NCBI GenBank assembly: GCA_033085395.1
Contig: JANQBS010000107.1
Location: 1-64,000, forward strand
Direction: 5' to 3'
Origin: Xanthoparmelia taractica
Taxonomy: Eukaryota > Ascomycota > Lecanoromycetes > Lecanorales > Parmeliaceae
DNA: 64,000 bases
Shown one piece after another: positions 13,038-24,700 of the stretch. Below the pieces are notes generated by a model, which saw only the letters and a program-made list of their open reading frames with translations, was not told where the DNA came from and searched no databases. The position numbers and the translations under genes are program-made. Position 1 is the first letter of the stretch. The number at the start of each line of letters is the position of its first letter.

Positions 13038-13310
13038 ACGAGTCGGAAAGGTGTGGTACATTTGATGGTATGGGATTAGTTTTTCGAATACTATATCGAA
13101 AGGTATAAGATATTTCATACTCCCATTGAGTTTTAATAAATATATTACGTGATATTTTTTTATATTCTAAAAATACGTAAAAAGCTTAAGCGAACGCTTA
13201 TATAATTATAAAATTCTATAAATAGATTAAAAAGATATAATTTTTTAAAAAAAGTTAAAAAAAAGTTAAAAACGACTATGTTCAACAGATACCACACCTT
13301 TCCGACCCGT
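13038..13310 (+). mobile_element. MITE copy 2
   Basis: 273 bases, same family as copy 1 in the opposite orientation. Flanks 13028-13037 and 13311-13320 agree at 9 of 10 bases. The left inverted repeat carries one G-to-A change (ACGAGTCGG). Confidence 0.88.
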
Positions 13311-14329
13311 AATAATATATATAGACGATTTCTTCTTATCGATATTATAGTCGCGTATAATATTCTCTATAAAATATTTTATAGTTTTTATATTATAAGA
13401 ATTAATATTTAATTTTTTTATATTATATTTAAATTAGCGAGATAAGACGTAGTTAATATAGATTATACTATATTTTATAGTTTTAAGAAAATATATTAAG
13501 ACTTACTTATCTTAGAGAGTTAATATACGATTATAATTAATTTTAATTTTAGATTCGAGATACTTAAATATCTTATCGCTATTAATATTAGTCTCGATTA
13601 AGAATTCTAGATTATTCGTTTTTATATTATTAAAGAAGTAGATTATAATATTCTTTCTCTTCGCTATTAAAGTTAAGATAAAAATTAAAATTATAATAAG
13701 ATTAAAATATCTTAATTATTAAGATATAGAATAGATATAAGCTAAGAACGTAGATAATAATTTAATTTATATATTAATAAGTTATTATAGATTAATAAAA
13801 TTTAAGAGAAAGAACAAGAGAAAAAGAGTAGAATATAATATAATAACTAATCGATCGAGCTATAATTAACTCTTTATATCGAGGATTAACTCGCGCTAAA
13901 GAACGCTTATCGTTTAATTTTATAAGGGCGTAATAACGATAGCAAGTAATTTAAGAGAAGAAAGTGACTAAGAGGGAGCACGAGAAAGTAGCGAGAAAGG
14001 ATAGAAGAGCAGCGAGGAAGTAGAGGAGAGTAGAAGAGAGTAGTAAGGAAGTTAGTAAACGAAACGATCTTTAGCGCAGGAGCAAAGCGGCGACGGCTGA
14101 GTCAGCGAGGGGTTACGTGTTGACCTGGGTTCGGGGAATCTATATATATCTATATATATATTTACTTGATTAAAAGTACAGTAAAATCCCCTCGTTGACT
14201 TGCTAGCGTGAATCCTGCTACGAACTTTCTTGGCGGAGAGGTCGAACTGCAATATACTCAACCACAACCATCATGTTCATGTAAATCACCCCCATTGCCC
14301 TTGGGTAGGGCATTTAGGAAGACAAGTAC

Positions 14330-15608
14330 ATGGACAATGAAGCTGAAGTGCCATCGGGCTCGCCCTCCTCCGTGTCATGGAATTCTAAACTCCAACTGCC
14401 CTTGAGCTGCGATCCACCTGGTCCCCAGAACCCCGCCAAGCAGCGCGTATGGGTCGTGAGTTTACCATAGCTGTCCCTATTCAATCTTTAAGTAGTCTAA
14501 CGTCTACTGACAAGCCAATATTCAGGTCTTCGGCGCTACTGGCCACATTGGTCGCTCCGTCGTCAAAGCCGCCCTTGCCCATTCCGATCTCGTCACGGCA
14601 GTCGGTCGTAGCTTAACAGACACGCTCTCCACTGTCCAATCCCTCTCCTTTGCCTCACCTAGTCCCTCCACAAATGTGTCTCCGGACCCCTCCCCATTGC
14701 TCCCTCGCCTTTGCGACGTTCGTATCCGCTCAACTGTCGACGCAGTCTTTACCAAGAGCTTGGAACATTGGGGAAGAATAGACATCATCGCCAATTGCTC
14801 AGGTTACGGCGTTATTGGTGCTTGCGAAGATCAGGATGACTACGAGATCAGGAACCAATTCGAGACCAATTTCTGGGGCACACTCCATATAATTCAGCTC
14901 TCCCTCCCTTACTTCCGAGAACGAACCGACGCCGACGGCGAAGGCGGATGCGGAGGGCGATACCTGATCTTCAGTAGCACGAGTGGTTCCCTCGGGGTTC
15001 CGGGATTAGGACCGTTTTGTGCCACCAAGTATGCCGTGGAAGGATTGATAGAGTCGATGCTCTACGAAACCGACGCCTTCAACATCCGCGCCACGCTCGT
15101 CGAACCCGGGCACGTCCGCGATGACGAGCCGCTCTCGTCCTTTGAAAAAGCGTCCCCACTCCCCACCTTTGGTCACTTCTTCATCAAACCCGCATCCGCC
15201 CCTTATGCCTCCTCTACATCCCCGGCGGGGCACGCGAAACGAATGGTACAGTGGCTCGGGGAACGGCAACCTACGAGTGCGGTCAAGGCAGCGGAGTTGG
15301 TGTGGCAGTTGGGGCATTGCAGTTATCCGCCGTTGAGGCTGCTGCTGGGAAGTTTTGCGGTGGAGAGTGTGAGGGATCGGTTGAGGTGTGTTACTGAGGA
15401 GATTGAGGACTGGCGGTTCTTGAGCTTCAACGTGGATGGTGAGGCGGATGGGGGGGGGTCAAGAGAGGAGAGGGGGAGTGTGAAGATGGAGGATGGAGAG
15501 GGGGGGTGGGAGGGGGAAGAAGAAGGATACGGAGAGGAAGAGGATATTAAGATGGAGGGGGGGGAGAATGTGGGAGGGGATGTCGATGGGGAGGGGGAGG
15601 CGGGCTGA
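14330..15608 (+). CDS. Short-chain dehydrogenase/reductase with Phe at the catalytic Tyr position
   Basis: Two exons, 14330-14455 and 14526-15608, joined by a 70-base GT-AG intron in phase 0; 402 residues. ATG 14330 follows an in-frame stop at 14315 and the reading runs smoothly across the splice into the Rossmann motif. Seen: GATGHIG nucleotide-binding loop (about residues 45-51), NCSG in place of NNAG, then FSSTSGSLG followed by PFCATKYAVEG. In classical SDRs the last would be YxxxK, so the catalytic Tyr is Phe here while the Lys is kept. The final 55 or so residues are a Gly/Glu-rich acidic tail encoded by purine-rich DNA, unusual for the family. SDRs use NAD(P)H to reduce or oxidise small substrates; with Tyr lost, activity is doubtful. 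Neighbours give no pathway. Confidence 0.85.
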
Positions 15609-15945
15609 GGGGGAGATATTAGAAGGCTAGGCGCAAGACGAAGCAGGGAATTCACAAAGCCATTAACAGTCCAATTTCTGAATTGAGAACCTGATGCAGT
15701 ATCATCCGGCCAAAGGAGGCGAGCGAACATCACTACGGTATCCACCACTCTCAATGCACAACGGAAAGGAAAATTAACCACATCAGTGCTGTCTTGAAGC
15801 TGGCTTTCTATGCACCCACTCTCCATAAACGCATCAACATACCCTACGAAAATCTTCACGCCCTTAAAAAAACCACCCTGACGCACCCGTCTGAAACTTT
15901 TTTCAACCTACCCGATGATCACATAGCTGTGTGCATGGCATAGGC

Positions 15946-16111
15946 TACCTTACCTTACCTACCTACCTACCTTACCTTACCTTACCTTACCTTACTTACC
16001 TAACTCACCTTACCTTACCTTACCTTGCCTTACCTATCTTACGTTGCCTTACCTACCTTACCTTACCTTACCTTACCTTGCCTTACCTATCTTACGTTGC
16101 CTTACCTTCCC
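15946..16111. repeat. CCTTA pentanucleotide repeat with a 53-base higher-order period
   Basis: Runs of CCTTA and CCTAC. A longer unit containing TACCTATCTTACGTTGCC appears twice about 53 bases apart (near 16027 and 16080). Confidence 0.9.
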
Positions 16112-16569
16112 AATTCTTCACCAAACTCGCCTACACGGTGCAATGGTATGGTATGGTGCGTCCTAGCAAAGCAACCGAATCTGCGCGTTTGCTTTTCCTT
16201 TTTCCCTTTTCCCCACCCCCACTTCTTATTCCTTTCTTTTCGTCTCTTCACCCTTTTTCCTTCTTCACCCTTTTTTCTTCTCTTTTTTTCTTTCTTCATC
16301 TCATAGTCCTCATCGTCGTCGGCCTCATCGCATCGTCCTCGTCTACTAGATCTAGATGGATCTAAGAGACGTTTTGGAGAAAGGAGGAGGGAAGGGAAAG
16401 GAAAGGGAAGGGACAGGGGATACGGGTGGGAATACAGGTGGGAATTGGGGGGGATCGTGGGGGAAGGGGGTGTGGTTTGGTGGAGCTGTGTGGGATGCTG
16501 GATAGGATGGATAGGATGTTGGTGATTGGATGTTGGATGCTAGATAGGATATTGGTTTATTGCTCATTG

Positions 16570-16603
16570 CTCTCTCTCTCCCTCCCTCCCTCCCTCCCTC
16601 CCT

Positions 16604-16646
<43 letters not shown>
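16570..16646. repeat. CT / CCCT microsatellite
   Basis: A pyrimidine-only run: CT units, then about nine CCCT units, then more than 15 CT units. Confidence 0.95.
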
Positions 16647-16651
<5 letters not shown>

Positions 16652-16840
16652 ATCCTGGGCTCTATCTTGAGCTTACCCACGGGCATCTTGGTGAAACGTA
16701 CTCGGAAACGTGGGTGAAAAGTACTCTGGAGACATCATTTGCTTGGAAGGTGGGAAGGTAGGAGGCGTGGGAAGCGTGTGGAAGCGTGTTTTGGCGGAGG
16801 GTGGGGTTAGGTATGAGATGGATGAGTTGGACGGGCATGG

Positions 16841-16975
16841 GATGGGAAAGGGAGAGGGGGGAGGGAGGGGAGAAGAGGGAGGGGAGAAGAGGGAGGGGAG
16901 AAGAGGGAGGGGAGATAGAGGGGGGTAGATGGGGAGGGGATAGATGGGGAGGGGATAGATGGGGAGGGAGATGGC
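16841..16975. repeat. Purine-rich minisatellite
   Basis: Three tandem copies of a 15-base unit containing GAGAAGAGGG, followed by three of a 16-base unit containing ATAGATGGGG. Almost pure purine on the plus strand. Confidence 0.9.
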
Positions 16976-18141
16976 GAGCGAGTGTAGTTGATTTAATATA
17001 TCGTACCTCGAGTCCAAGGTAAGATATTCGTGACTTTGATGTTTTTGTAACTGGTCTTGCATCGAGTTTTCACGCGCACGTTTTATCCTTTTCCTTTTCC
17101 TATACACATGCCTCACTGTACGTACGTATAATACGTCCCCTCCTTTTGTACAACACAGATAGATATTCGAGCTTTTGCGCATGTTGCTGGCACATCGCCT
17201 TCTTGCTCATAATTAAAGTAAGGTAGGCGGATAAGGAATACACAGCCATCAATCAATTCGCTTGCTTGTACTTTTACGTCTGTCCCATTCCTATCCTCAT
17301 CAGAGCTGAGGTTGATTAAAGAGGCATGGGATAGATATATGGGATATGCACTTGGTTTAGGAATGCTGATGAATTTCCCATAGGAAGGGATGAGATTTGA
17401 TGATGATTTGTTTTAGGTGGGTGTCTTTGGTGCGTTGTTGTTGACGCTCTTGCTGTTTACCGTTCTTTGCTTTGCTTGCTTGCTTGCTTGCTTGGTAGCT
17501 TGGTCGTATGTATGTATGTATGTTGTATGTATCTTGAATGTCTGTCCGCCTACCTTACCTTACAGTACCTTACTGCGGCTTGTCGGTCGGCGGGGTTTCG
17601 TACGAGAGAGGTGTTGGGAGGAATGGGATGCTTTGGAGTAAGAATTGTAGCGATTGGTTGGTCGTTTCCAGTAACTGAGAGTGAGACGTCTTGTTGATGG
17701 GGGTTAGCGGGTGGGGGGATATGGTTTCCATGGGGAGCGAGGGAGGTATGGAATGGTGTTATGGATGGGAGGAAATTGGTGATGTAGGTAGAGAGAACAT
17801 AGTTCGGCAGGGGTAGAGTAACGGTAAGTAGGTCGGGGTAGGCATATCTCATCCGGGGTAGAACGGATATACCCAGCATATGCAGAGACCTCATCGGGAG
17901 TAGTGGAAATCGATATGCTCAGCATATGCAGGATTTCTACCCCTTCCAAACCATCGAATGAATAAAGCAACCCTAATTTAGCTCGGTTGTATTATTAGTA
18001 TAGCGCAGTCCTCTATTTATGCACTATTGTTATCCTATGCCAATAAGTATAACTCCCCCTTCTGTCAGCACGATAACCTTACAACGCAAGAGCGCCCCAG
18101 AGACTCATCTTGTCTGCCATCATCATCACCTCATCCTTTAC

Positions 18142-20136
18142 CTACCTCCTCTCAGCGTCTTCAAATGTGTACTTGACCACTATTGTATGGCCTCGTATCT
18201 GCAGCGCAAGCTCTTTCGAAGTCAACGCCGCTCCGGCTTCCACAATTGTGTCGCTATCTTTTGCTAACGAGTCGACATTGACTGATTCGAAGCTTCTATT
18301 GTTATTAACGGCATGGTTTTCGCTAGTGGACCAGTGAACGTGGATCCAGCAGGACGTAGTGTTCAGGGTATTAGTGTCCCGTGACACGTGGAGCCTTATT
18401 GGACCGGTCTCGATAATTAAGGCGTCTTGGGGGTGGATTAGCTTATGGGTCATCGAGTCTCCGAGAGAGAGGCGGCGAATGACTTCGGTCGTTTGAGATG
18501 GATGAATATCGGATGGTGCATTGTCGACATGGGCTTCTGCGACGGGCTGGTCCCGTGAGGCGCTTGGTGTTGGGGGAGTAGGGGAGTAGGGTAAAGTAAC
18601 CAACGGTAGTCCCGGTTGATCTCTAGATGGGTTCTCGTGGATAGGGTCTGGTATCTCCTGGATGGAGGTTTGCTCGTGGGGTTGGTCGTGGGGTTCGGTA
18701 AGCGTGGAATTCGAGGACCAAGGTTGTCGTAAAAGAAGGACGCTCTCGTTGGGATGAGGAAGCGGCCGAGTTCTGCTGCGCAAGGTGTCTTGAATCTTGA
18801 CTTCCAGAGCTGCGTTGAATTCATCAATCACCGGAACCAGATGTCCGTTGACCGCGTGCTCCGGCAATATCCACCGGTCGTACAATTTTCCATGTGTTCG
18901 AGGGTTTGAGAATTCTCCGTGAAGTTGGATGAAAAGATCGCAAAGATAGCAAGCGCTCTTACTTGATCCGATGATCCGTGGACGAGACACGTGCGGCTGT
19001 TGCTCATAGAACAACAACAACTGGATTTCGGAATGGACTTTCCAAGCAACTGGACAATTGGACATTCGTGATTGAAAGTCCGTCCGTGCCGCTGAGAGAG
19101 ATTGCGGACCATAGGTATTGAGAAGATGCTGGTGTGATGAGCCGGTGACCCTCTGCGCCGCTTGGTCGAAACCACCTGAGTGATCTGCCATGAACGCCAT
19201 GTCAACGTGAGGCTTGTCTATCGGTCGAACCGAAATGCGTCGGAAGAGGGTATGTTCAGGGCTACGGGCGGCATTAATGAGGTCGCAGGCGATACGGTAA
19301 TAGCAACCGACCTTGCTCATGGCTTGTGGGAGGTAAGCCTTGAGGCTGGGATCAAGTGTGCATGACATTGCAAGAACTCTCTGGAGACCGTCGACGTCGA
19401 ACTTGGCGATTTCAATCAGTATTTCGATCAGCATATCCTGCGAGACAGTGCTGGGACCGTCGTTCCCTCGAGCTCTCTCAAAATCGGAAAATCTCTGGGC
19501 CAGTCCTATCGCATTGGACCTAATGCTGGTGATAAGGGATCTTGCGGTTTCATCATGACCGACGATTGACTCATCGTGGACGGCTCTACTCAGCAAGGGT
19601 GGGAGCTCAGGTTTGCCCTTTGTCTTCTGGGACCTTTTTGCATGACTGGACCTTAGGCGGGATAAGATCCGAGGTTCGTCCAGCGTGACAATCTGACGGA
19701 ACAAGTCTCGCCGGATTCCGGTCCTGGACTTTTCTGACGGTCCTGCGTCAGCCTATCGCCATGTCGTTCAAGCAGGTTTGGCTCTACTCCTCAATGAAGC
19801 CTGTTCCAGAGTCCCTGCGATGTCGTTGAAGCCTTGTGTGACATGCGAGAGGTCTCCAGTGTTTGATGCCAGACATATAGTCATTCCCATTTTGTCAGGG
19901 TCTTCTTCAATGCAAACAGCCATCACCCGCAGAGAGTCATCGGTCGATGCTGATATGAAAGCGAAGCTGTCCACAAGCTGCCTTTCTCGGTCCCAAGGGA
20001 GCTGTCGTCCCTCATCGCCACCTCGCCGAGTCTCATTCTCATGTGGCCTGCCTGGGACTTCGCATAGTGTCCACAGCAGCGTGATATTCTCCACCAAACA
20101 TTTCTGAATCTCCTGAGTGGAGGTAAGCTCTGTCAT
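18142..20136 (-). CDS. OTT_1508-type deaminase-like protein
   Basis: Best model is two exons, 20136-19788 and 19742-18142, with a 45-base GT-AG intron removing two in-frame stops; 649 residues. The zinc-site pattern of the cytidine-deaminase fold is present: KVHSEIQLLLFYE (His and Glu near residues 353 and 355), then about 25 residues on SACYLCDLF (Cys 381 and 384), followed by HGKLYDRWILP. This arrangement fits the fungal OTT_1508-like deaminase family, of unknown substrate. The 120-residue N-terminal exon and the Pro/Ser-rich C terminus (about residues 460-560) are unassigned. Instead of an intron, the gap could be two nonsense codons 15 bases apart. Reading frames at 20137-20464 look partly coding and may be further 5' exons. 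Confidence 0.75.
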
Positions 20137-21730
20137 GTTGGAGCATTGTCAAATAGGTAAGGCTGAAACTTCCATGTTGGATCAAGATGATGAGTGTTTC
20201 TGTAGCCTTGTAGGGCAGAAAGTGGGGCCGCGAATCTATCTTGTCTTCCCTCGACCACAGTCCCAAAGCTCGACGGCCTGGTCATAATGCCACGAACATT
20301 AATGTCTTTAACCATGTGACCTTTACAGGTGCGCCGTCGCCGAAGAACGACTCATTAGCATCGTGGTATCCAGGCTGATTGTATCCTTTGACTGCCAACG
20401 AAGGATGACATTTCTCAACGCTTTCTCGTGGGCATTGACATCGACAAAGGCTACTTCCACCCATTAGTCATAGTTCAATCTACAAATATAGTTGGAAAAC
20501 CCACTGTACTGCTTGTCAGCATTGAAGCCCGAAGACTAGAGAGATACTTCCTGTACTTTACTAATATTAGAAGCTCACTTCCCTAATGGCTAATATCTCG
20601 TAGAAAAGTTCCCAGCAACCAACTCCAACGCACTCGCCATCTCCTGATCCTTAACAAAGCTGTTCATCCTAATTATGGGGTTCTACTATTCCTTGATGGC
20701 AACAGTCAGCTCCCTAAGAATAATTACATTAGGACAGAAGTCAAAGTCGTCCTGAATGCTGCCTCCTTATTCTCATACTTTTCAATATCTTAACAGTTTA
20801 CATCAATTTCACCCTTGCTACACCAGATCTCTACATATCTGCTTCTTCACAACATTTCCTCCCAAGAGTCCCAATAATGCATACTTTCTTCCGCAGCCTG
20901 TCTCGCGGAATATTCGACGGACACTACCACAAAACCCATCGACACGTTCTCGCGACAGACCAGTCGTCCCTGTCAAATCCTTTCTACCCCATTTAGATAG
21001 AATTTCTCAGCCTGACAGACGCCTAGGCGTACTACCCTCCGCTGCCTTCTATCTTTAACACCAACGCCATCAGCACGAGAGCCGGATTCCCTTTCGCTTG
21101 CAGACATGATCTTCTTCTAGTCATCCTGAGTTCATCAGACACAACAGCCTATGAACCCTATCAGCTTTTGCTTCTTGGGAAATTAGTGGCAAAGGAGTTG
21201 GATAGGGGATGGAGTTATCTAAGTGGTAGGACGCTCTTAGTAAGAGCTTTGCACTTTGCCGGAGCGGCCGTTAAGACGCTTCTTCTTTGTGGTATGTCGC
21301 GGTGCGTGAGATTGTTGGAGGAGCGAGGATGCCGGCTGTGATAGTAGTGGATCGTGAAGGCGTTGAGTGATGCGGCCTATAAGCAGCTGTGGAAATGATG
21401 GCGATGATGGGATAACATCCCCAGGAGAAGGCTGACCGTGATGAGTAGCACGGCTGTCAAGGAAGTAAAGGGGCTAATAGAACGGCGTTCGGACCAGTAC
21501 ACAGAATCGGCTACGATATCTAATGTTCTTAAGCTCGTAACCAGGATCTTAGAGAACCATTATAATGATAATCATAACTCTTACCACCTCTCTCCCACAC
21601 ACACTATATTCAAATTAACAAGCCGAATCCCCGAATCCTCCTCAAGTACGCAACCAGTATATATAGGTAAGATAAATCTTATCTTTACTCGGATAAAATT
21701 ATACCATTTTCTTACCCCACCAGCCTAGGA

Positions 21731-21761
<31 letters not shown>

Positions 21762-22543
21762 ACCTACCTCAAATCATCAGAGCACGTAGCCTCCCTGTTG
21801 GCTTGGGCTTGGGCTTGGGCTTGGGCTTGCTTTAAGATTCAATCTCGCTAACTATGGTTGACGAACTAAGATGGAGATGGAGACGGCAGAGAGGATGAGG
21901 ATAATGATAACAAAATAAACCCTACATCTCAACACCTTACAACAGAGAGCAACCGCCTTATAGAGCCCAACAACTCTACTAATCTCACCTGTACTCATAC
22001 TCATACTCATATCCATCTCACCCGTACCCATCTTAGTCTCAAACAAGAGAAGAAAAAAGACAAAAAACAGAAGAATCTAGCAATTGGCTTTGAAGTGTGT
22101 GGCGGCGACAGAGAGCAACCTGCTTGGCTTTGATCTTCGGTATATTTGAATTAGGGCATCGACAAGGGAGGATGGAAGAAGAAGAGAAGGGGGAGGGACG
22201 CAAATCTTTGGACGCACGTCAAGGGAAAGAAGAAGGGGTTGTAGTATGTGGGATGTTGCTTTTGTTTACACGCGATTCTTTTTTTGTTCAGGGTCATGGC
22301 AGTTTATCATCTTGACGCTCAATCAGCCGGATAGGAGACTTGGTACATGACAGCCATCTCTCTCTGGATGACAATGTATCTGAAGATGCCTTGACCCCTT
22401 GGGCTCCGTGAATTTTCTTGATTCCCGTATTGTACCCTGAGACCAAGGTGGTTCAGTCTGAGGATGGCAAAGCAGAATATCTGCGCAAATGTCGAATACC
22501 TACTGCTCTCGACGAGCAAATTGCATCGTAGAGTAATGTACAG
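20137..22543. other. Intergenic region, possible 5' exons at its left edge
   Basis: 20137-20464 has open minus-strand frames that might belong to the deaminase gene, but no start or splice set is decisive. The rest holds two microsatellites (21731 and 21799) and no supported gene. A 39-codon ATG frame at 20877-20996, preceded by a pyrimidine-rich leader, is too short to call. Confidence 0.45.
21731..21829. repeat. CCTG tetranucleotide and GGGCTT hexanucleotide repeats
   Basis: About seven to eight CCTG units at 21731-21768, then a 30-base spacer and five GGGCTT units at 21799-21829. Confidence 0.95.
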
Positions 22544-23428
22544 TTAGCACAACAAAGCCACCCTCTTTCCCACCTCGCTCTCGCGGGGATGATATGTCAG
22601 ACAGTACGTTCCCAACACATCGGACTTCCCTCCTTCTTCCTCCTCCCCAGGCCCCAACCTCACGCTCAAATACCCATCCAGCGCTTTCAAAGTCGAATCC
22701 CGGAACTGAGATACGGCTGAGGCAGTAGCATGTAGCTGCCTCAACTTTAACGTCACGGTTCTAAAACCCGTCAGCTTGCCGAGGGCGTCGAGGACGGAGT
22801 CTTCGAGGAGGAAGGAGGCGGAGAAGGTGAAGCGGAGGCGGATGACGATGGTGGAGCGGGGGGTGCTGGGGCCGCTGAAGCGTTGGAGGATGGAGAGTGT
22901 GGGGGTGAGTGTGTTGGCTTCGGTTGAGGGAGAGCCGATGAGGGCGTCGAGGTGGATGGTGGTTAGTTGGAGGATTGTGGGGGCTGAGGAGTTGCGGAGG
23001 CCTTGGTATAGCCTGGATATTGACTAGAGTCAGTAGGGGTATTCTTAAGCTTGGGTTTGAGTCACGAAATCCCTCTGCGGATTTTTGCAGAGTCTGTTAT
23101 TCGTGGAACAAGATTGGGAATGGTTTCGCCGAACGGTGACTTACCCCAAGCCAGTAAAAGGAATTTTGAACCGAAAGGTGCTGAGTTTAAAGAGGATTTC
23201 TTTCGCCTCGCAATGGACTGATTTTGACACTCGGAGGATGGCGAGGCGACAGGAGGCACATTGTTGCGATTTTATGACCTGAATGTGTCCAGGGACAGGG
23301 CAGTAAATGCAGAACTGGGCTAGGTCGACGAGGTAGGTCGTTGTGTGCAGAGTGCTATAAATGTGATCACGGAGCTCCTGGGGAAGGACAAGCAATCGGA
23401 ATGGGGTACTCCGTGTGCAATCCATCAT
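22544..23428 (-). CDS. LPxELR/F-box-like family protein, member A
   Basis: Two exons, 23428-23145 and 23012-22544, joined in phase 2 across a 132-base intron (GTAAGT...CCAG); 250 residues. ATG 23428 starts MMDCTRS. Near the N terminus is LPQELRDHIYSTL, then an insertion with Cys and His residues, then AILRVSKSVHCEAKEIL. The C-terminal half has LTGFRTVTLKL, LGPGEEEEG and YCLTYHP, matching the second signature of the family (LTGF...LGP...CLxFHP). LPxELR segments of this type resemble F-box or 2EXR helices, which often contact Skp1, so a protein-interaction role is possible but unproven. It lies head to head with member B. Correct joining of two frames by one canonical intron makes the gene credible. 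Confidence 0.75.
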
Positions 23429-24034
23429 GTATGTTGGAAGCAAGGTGAATATGGGCTAAGTGGTGCGGTCTAGTTGCCGGAATCTAAGCTGGATGAGGGC
23501 AATTCAGCTTGTGCAGAATGAATGAATCGATGGCATCCTCTCTTGCCGCCCAACCTAGCTGTTATAGATGTTCATGTGACAGATGTAATACTTAGCTATA
23601 AGCGTGACGGGTGTCAGATGAGAGTGTGGTGGATGAATAGTTTTCTATTTAGGGTGTTGGCAGCTACAACAGTAGGTGTGTACCAGTACATACGTAAGAC
23701 TAGTTGCCAAGGCTAGCCATAACAAGCCATACGGCCGTAAGATCAGTTGTTCCGTACCAAATATTACATAAAGATAAATACATTTAGATAAAGTGGAGTT
23801 GTTATAGAGTACTTAAAGTATGATTATATTTATATCATTATATAAGTAGGTTGAGCGGATACCAATGGCGGTAGTGGTATAAGACTTGAAGGATCCTAGT
23901 CTTTAGTCGCTTGTCTTGACGGCATGTGTCAAAGATTTGCGTCGAAGTCAAATCGTCTACCTACTTCTTTCAACTTCCATCAATACATCATCCGTTGGAG
24001 GTTCACGCACTTCCACAAGCCTCCGCAACCTTGC
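23429..24034. other. Divergent promoter region between members A and B
   Basis: Shared upstream region of two head-to-head paralogues. 23760-23850 is AT-rich. No gene. Confidence 0.5.
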
Positions 24035-24700
24035 ATGAGCGTTCCGGAGATGGCTCAGAGAGCTGGCCCCAGATCAAATACCTTACCCTTCCCGCGAGAG
24101 CTGCGCGACTACATCTAACAATATCTTCTGACAACGACATTCACGGTCCTGAACCCTCGCAGAGGGGACGTCCCTTCATCTCTTCCGCTGCAGGGGAATA
24201 CGCACCTGGCGATCTTGAGTGTCTCCAAGTCGACTCATGAAGAGGCGAAGAGATTACTTTACAGAGACGGCCGTTTTCGTTTCAACGCTATGTCAGCCGG
24301 CTCCCCTCCTCTACATGAAGTGATCGGACAGATTCCTGATATCGGAATGTTGCAGGATATCACACTCCATCTTGACGCCGGGTTGGCCACCTCGCTCGGT
24401 TACCACAGACACAGCCTCGTCAGAATCGCACCAAAGCTGATTAGATGCTTCGCGGGGCTGGAGTGCAATGGTCCGCGGCAACGTTGCGTGGTCGAGATTG
24501 CGTTCGTCTCGGATTTCGACTTCGTGGTGGGGTTGAATGTGGAGTTGAGGATGGGGTATTTGCACAAGACAATGGAACGAATGGAGTTCGTGGTTCGAAT
24601 GCGTACCCACTTGAATGATGATCTTGCAGTGACTTTGGGAGAGGGAAAGCTTTTGGATGACGAGAGAGATGTTGGTGGACTTATCGTCCTCGGAAGGTGA
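24035..24700 (+). pseudogene. LPxELR family member B, interrupted by TAA
   Basis: One reading frame from ATG 24035 (MSVPEMAQ) to 24700 with a single TAA at 24116-24118, codon 28. Before it reads PFPRELRDYI, after it QYLLTTTFTVLN and then AILSVSKSTHEEAKRLLY, close to member A. The stop falls exactly where paralogues have the Tyr of ELRxxIY, so one base change in a Tyr codon explains it. The C terminus (MERMEFVVRM...) stops short of the LGP...FHP signature. A GTGAGC at the end could be a splice donor to an exon I cannot find. Probably a recently inactivated gene; readthrough or a base-call error are alternatives. Confidence 0.75.

Larger units (their letters stand above)
11457..14041. other. 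RIP-degraded repeat DNA, unidentified, hosting two MITEs
   Basis: AT-rich and stop-dense. Apart from the two MITEs at 12264 and 13038 I recognise no element. From about 13950 the composition rises toward normal; 13960-14050 is purine-rich, with GAGAAAG-type tracts, leading into gene-bearing DNA. Confidence 0.5.
15609..18141. other. Long intergenic region rich in microsatellites
   Basis: No convincing gene. Contains a CCTTA-type repeat field, a CT/CCCT tract and a purine minisatellite (annotated separately), plus GCTT and TATG runs near 17476-17525. An imperfect duplicated unit ending CAGCATATGCAG lies at about 17848-17932. Reading frames here are low-complexity translations of these repeats. 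Confidence 0.6.

Noticed and set aside
15323..15886. Minus-strand frame of 187 codons rich in Pro and Ser
   Set aside because: It is the antisense of the purine-rich SDR tail and runs on into the spacer; no motif.
15931..16365. Leu/Tyr/Pro-rich frames over the CCTTA field
   Set aside because: Pure translations of a microsatellite.
20877..20996. 39-codon ATG frame with pyrimidine-rich leader
   Set aside because: Plausible context but too short and without a family; no second exon found.
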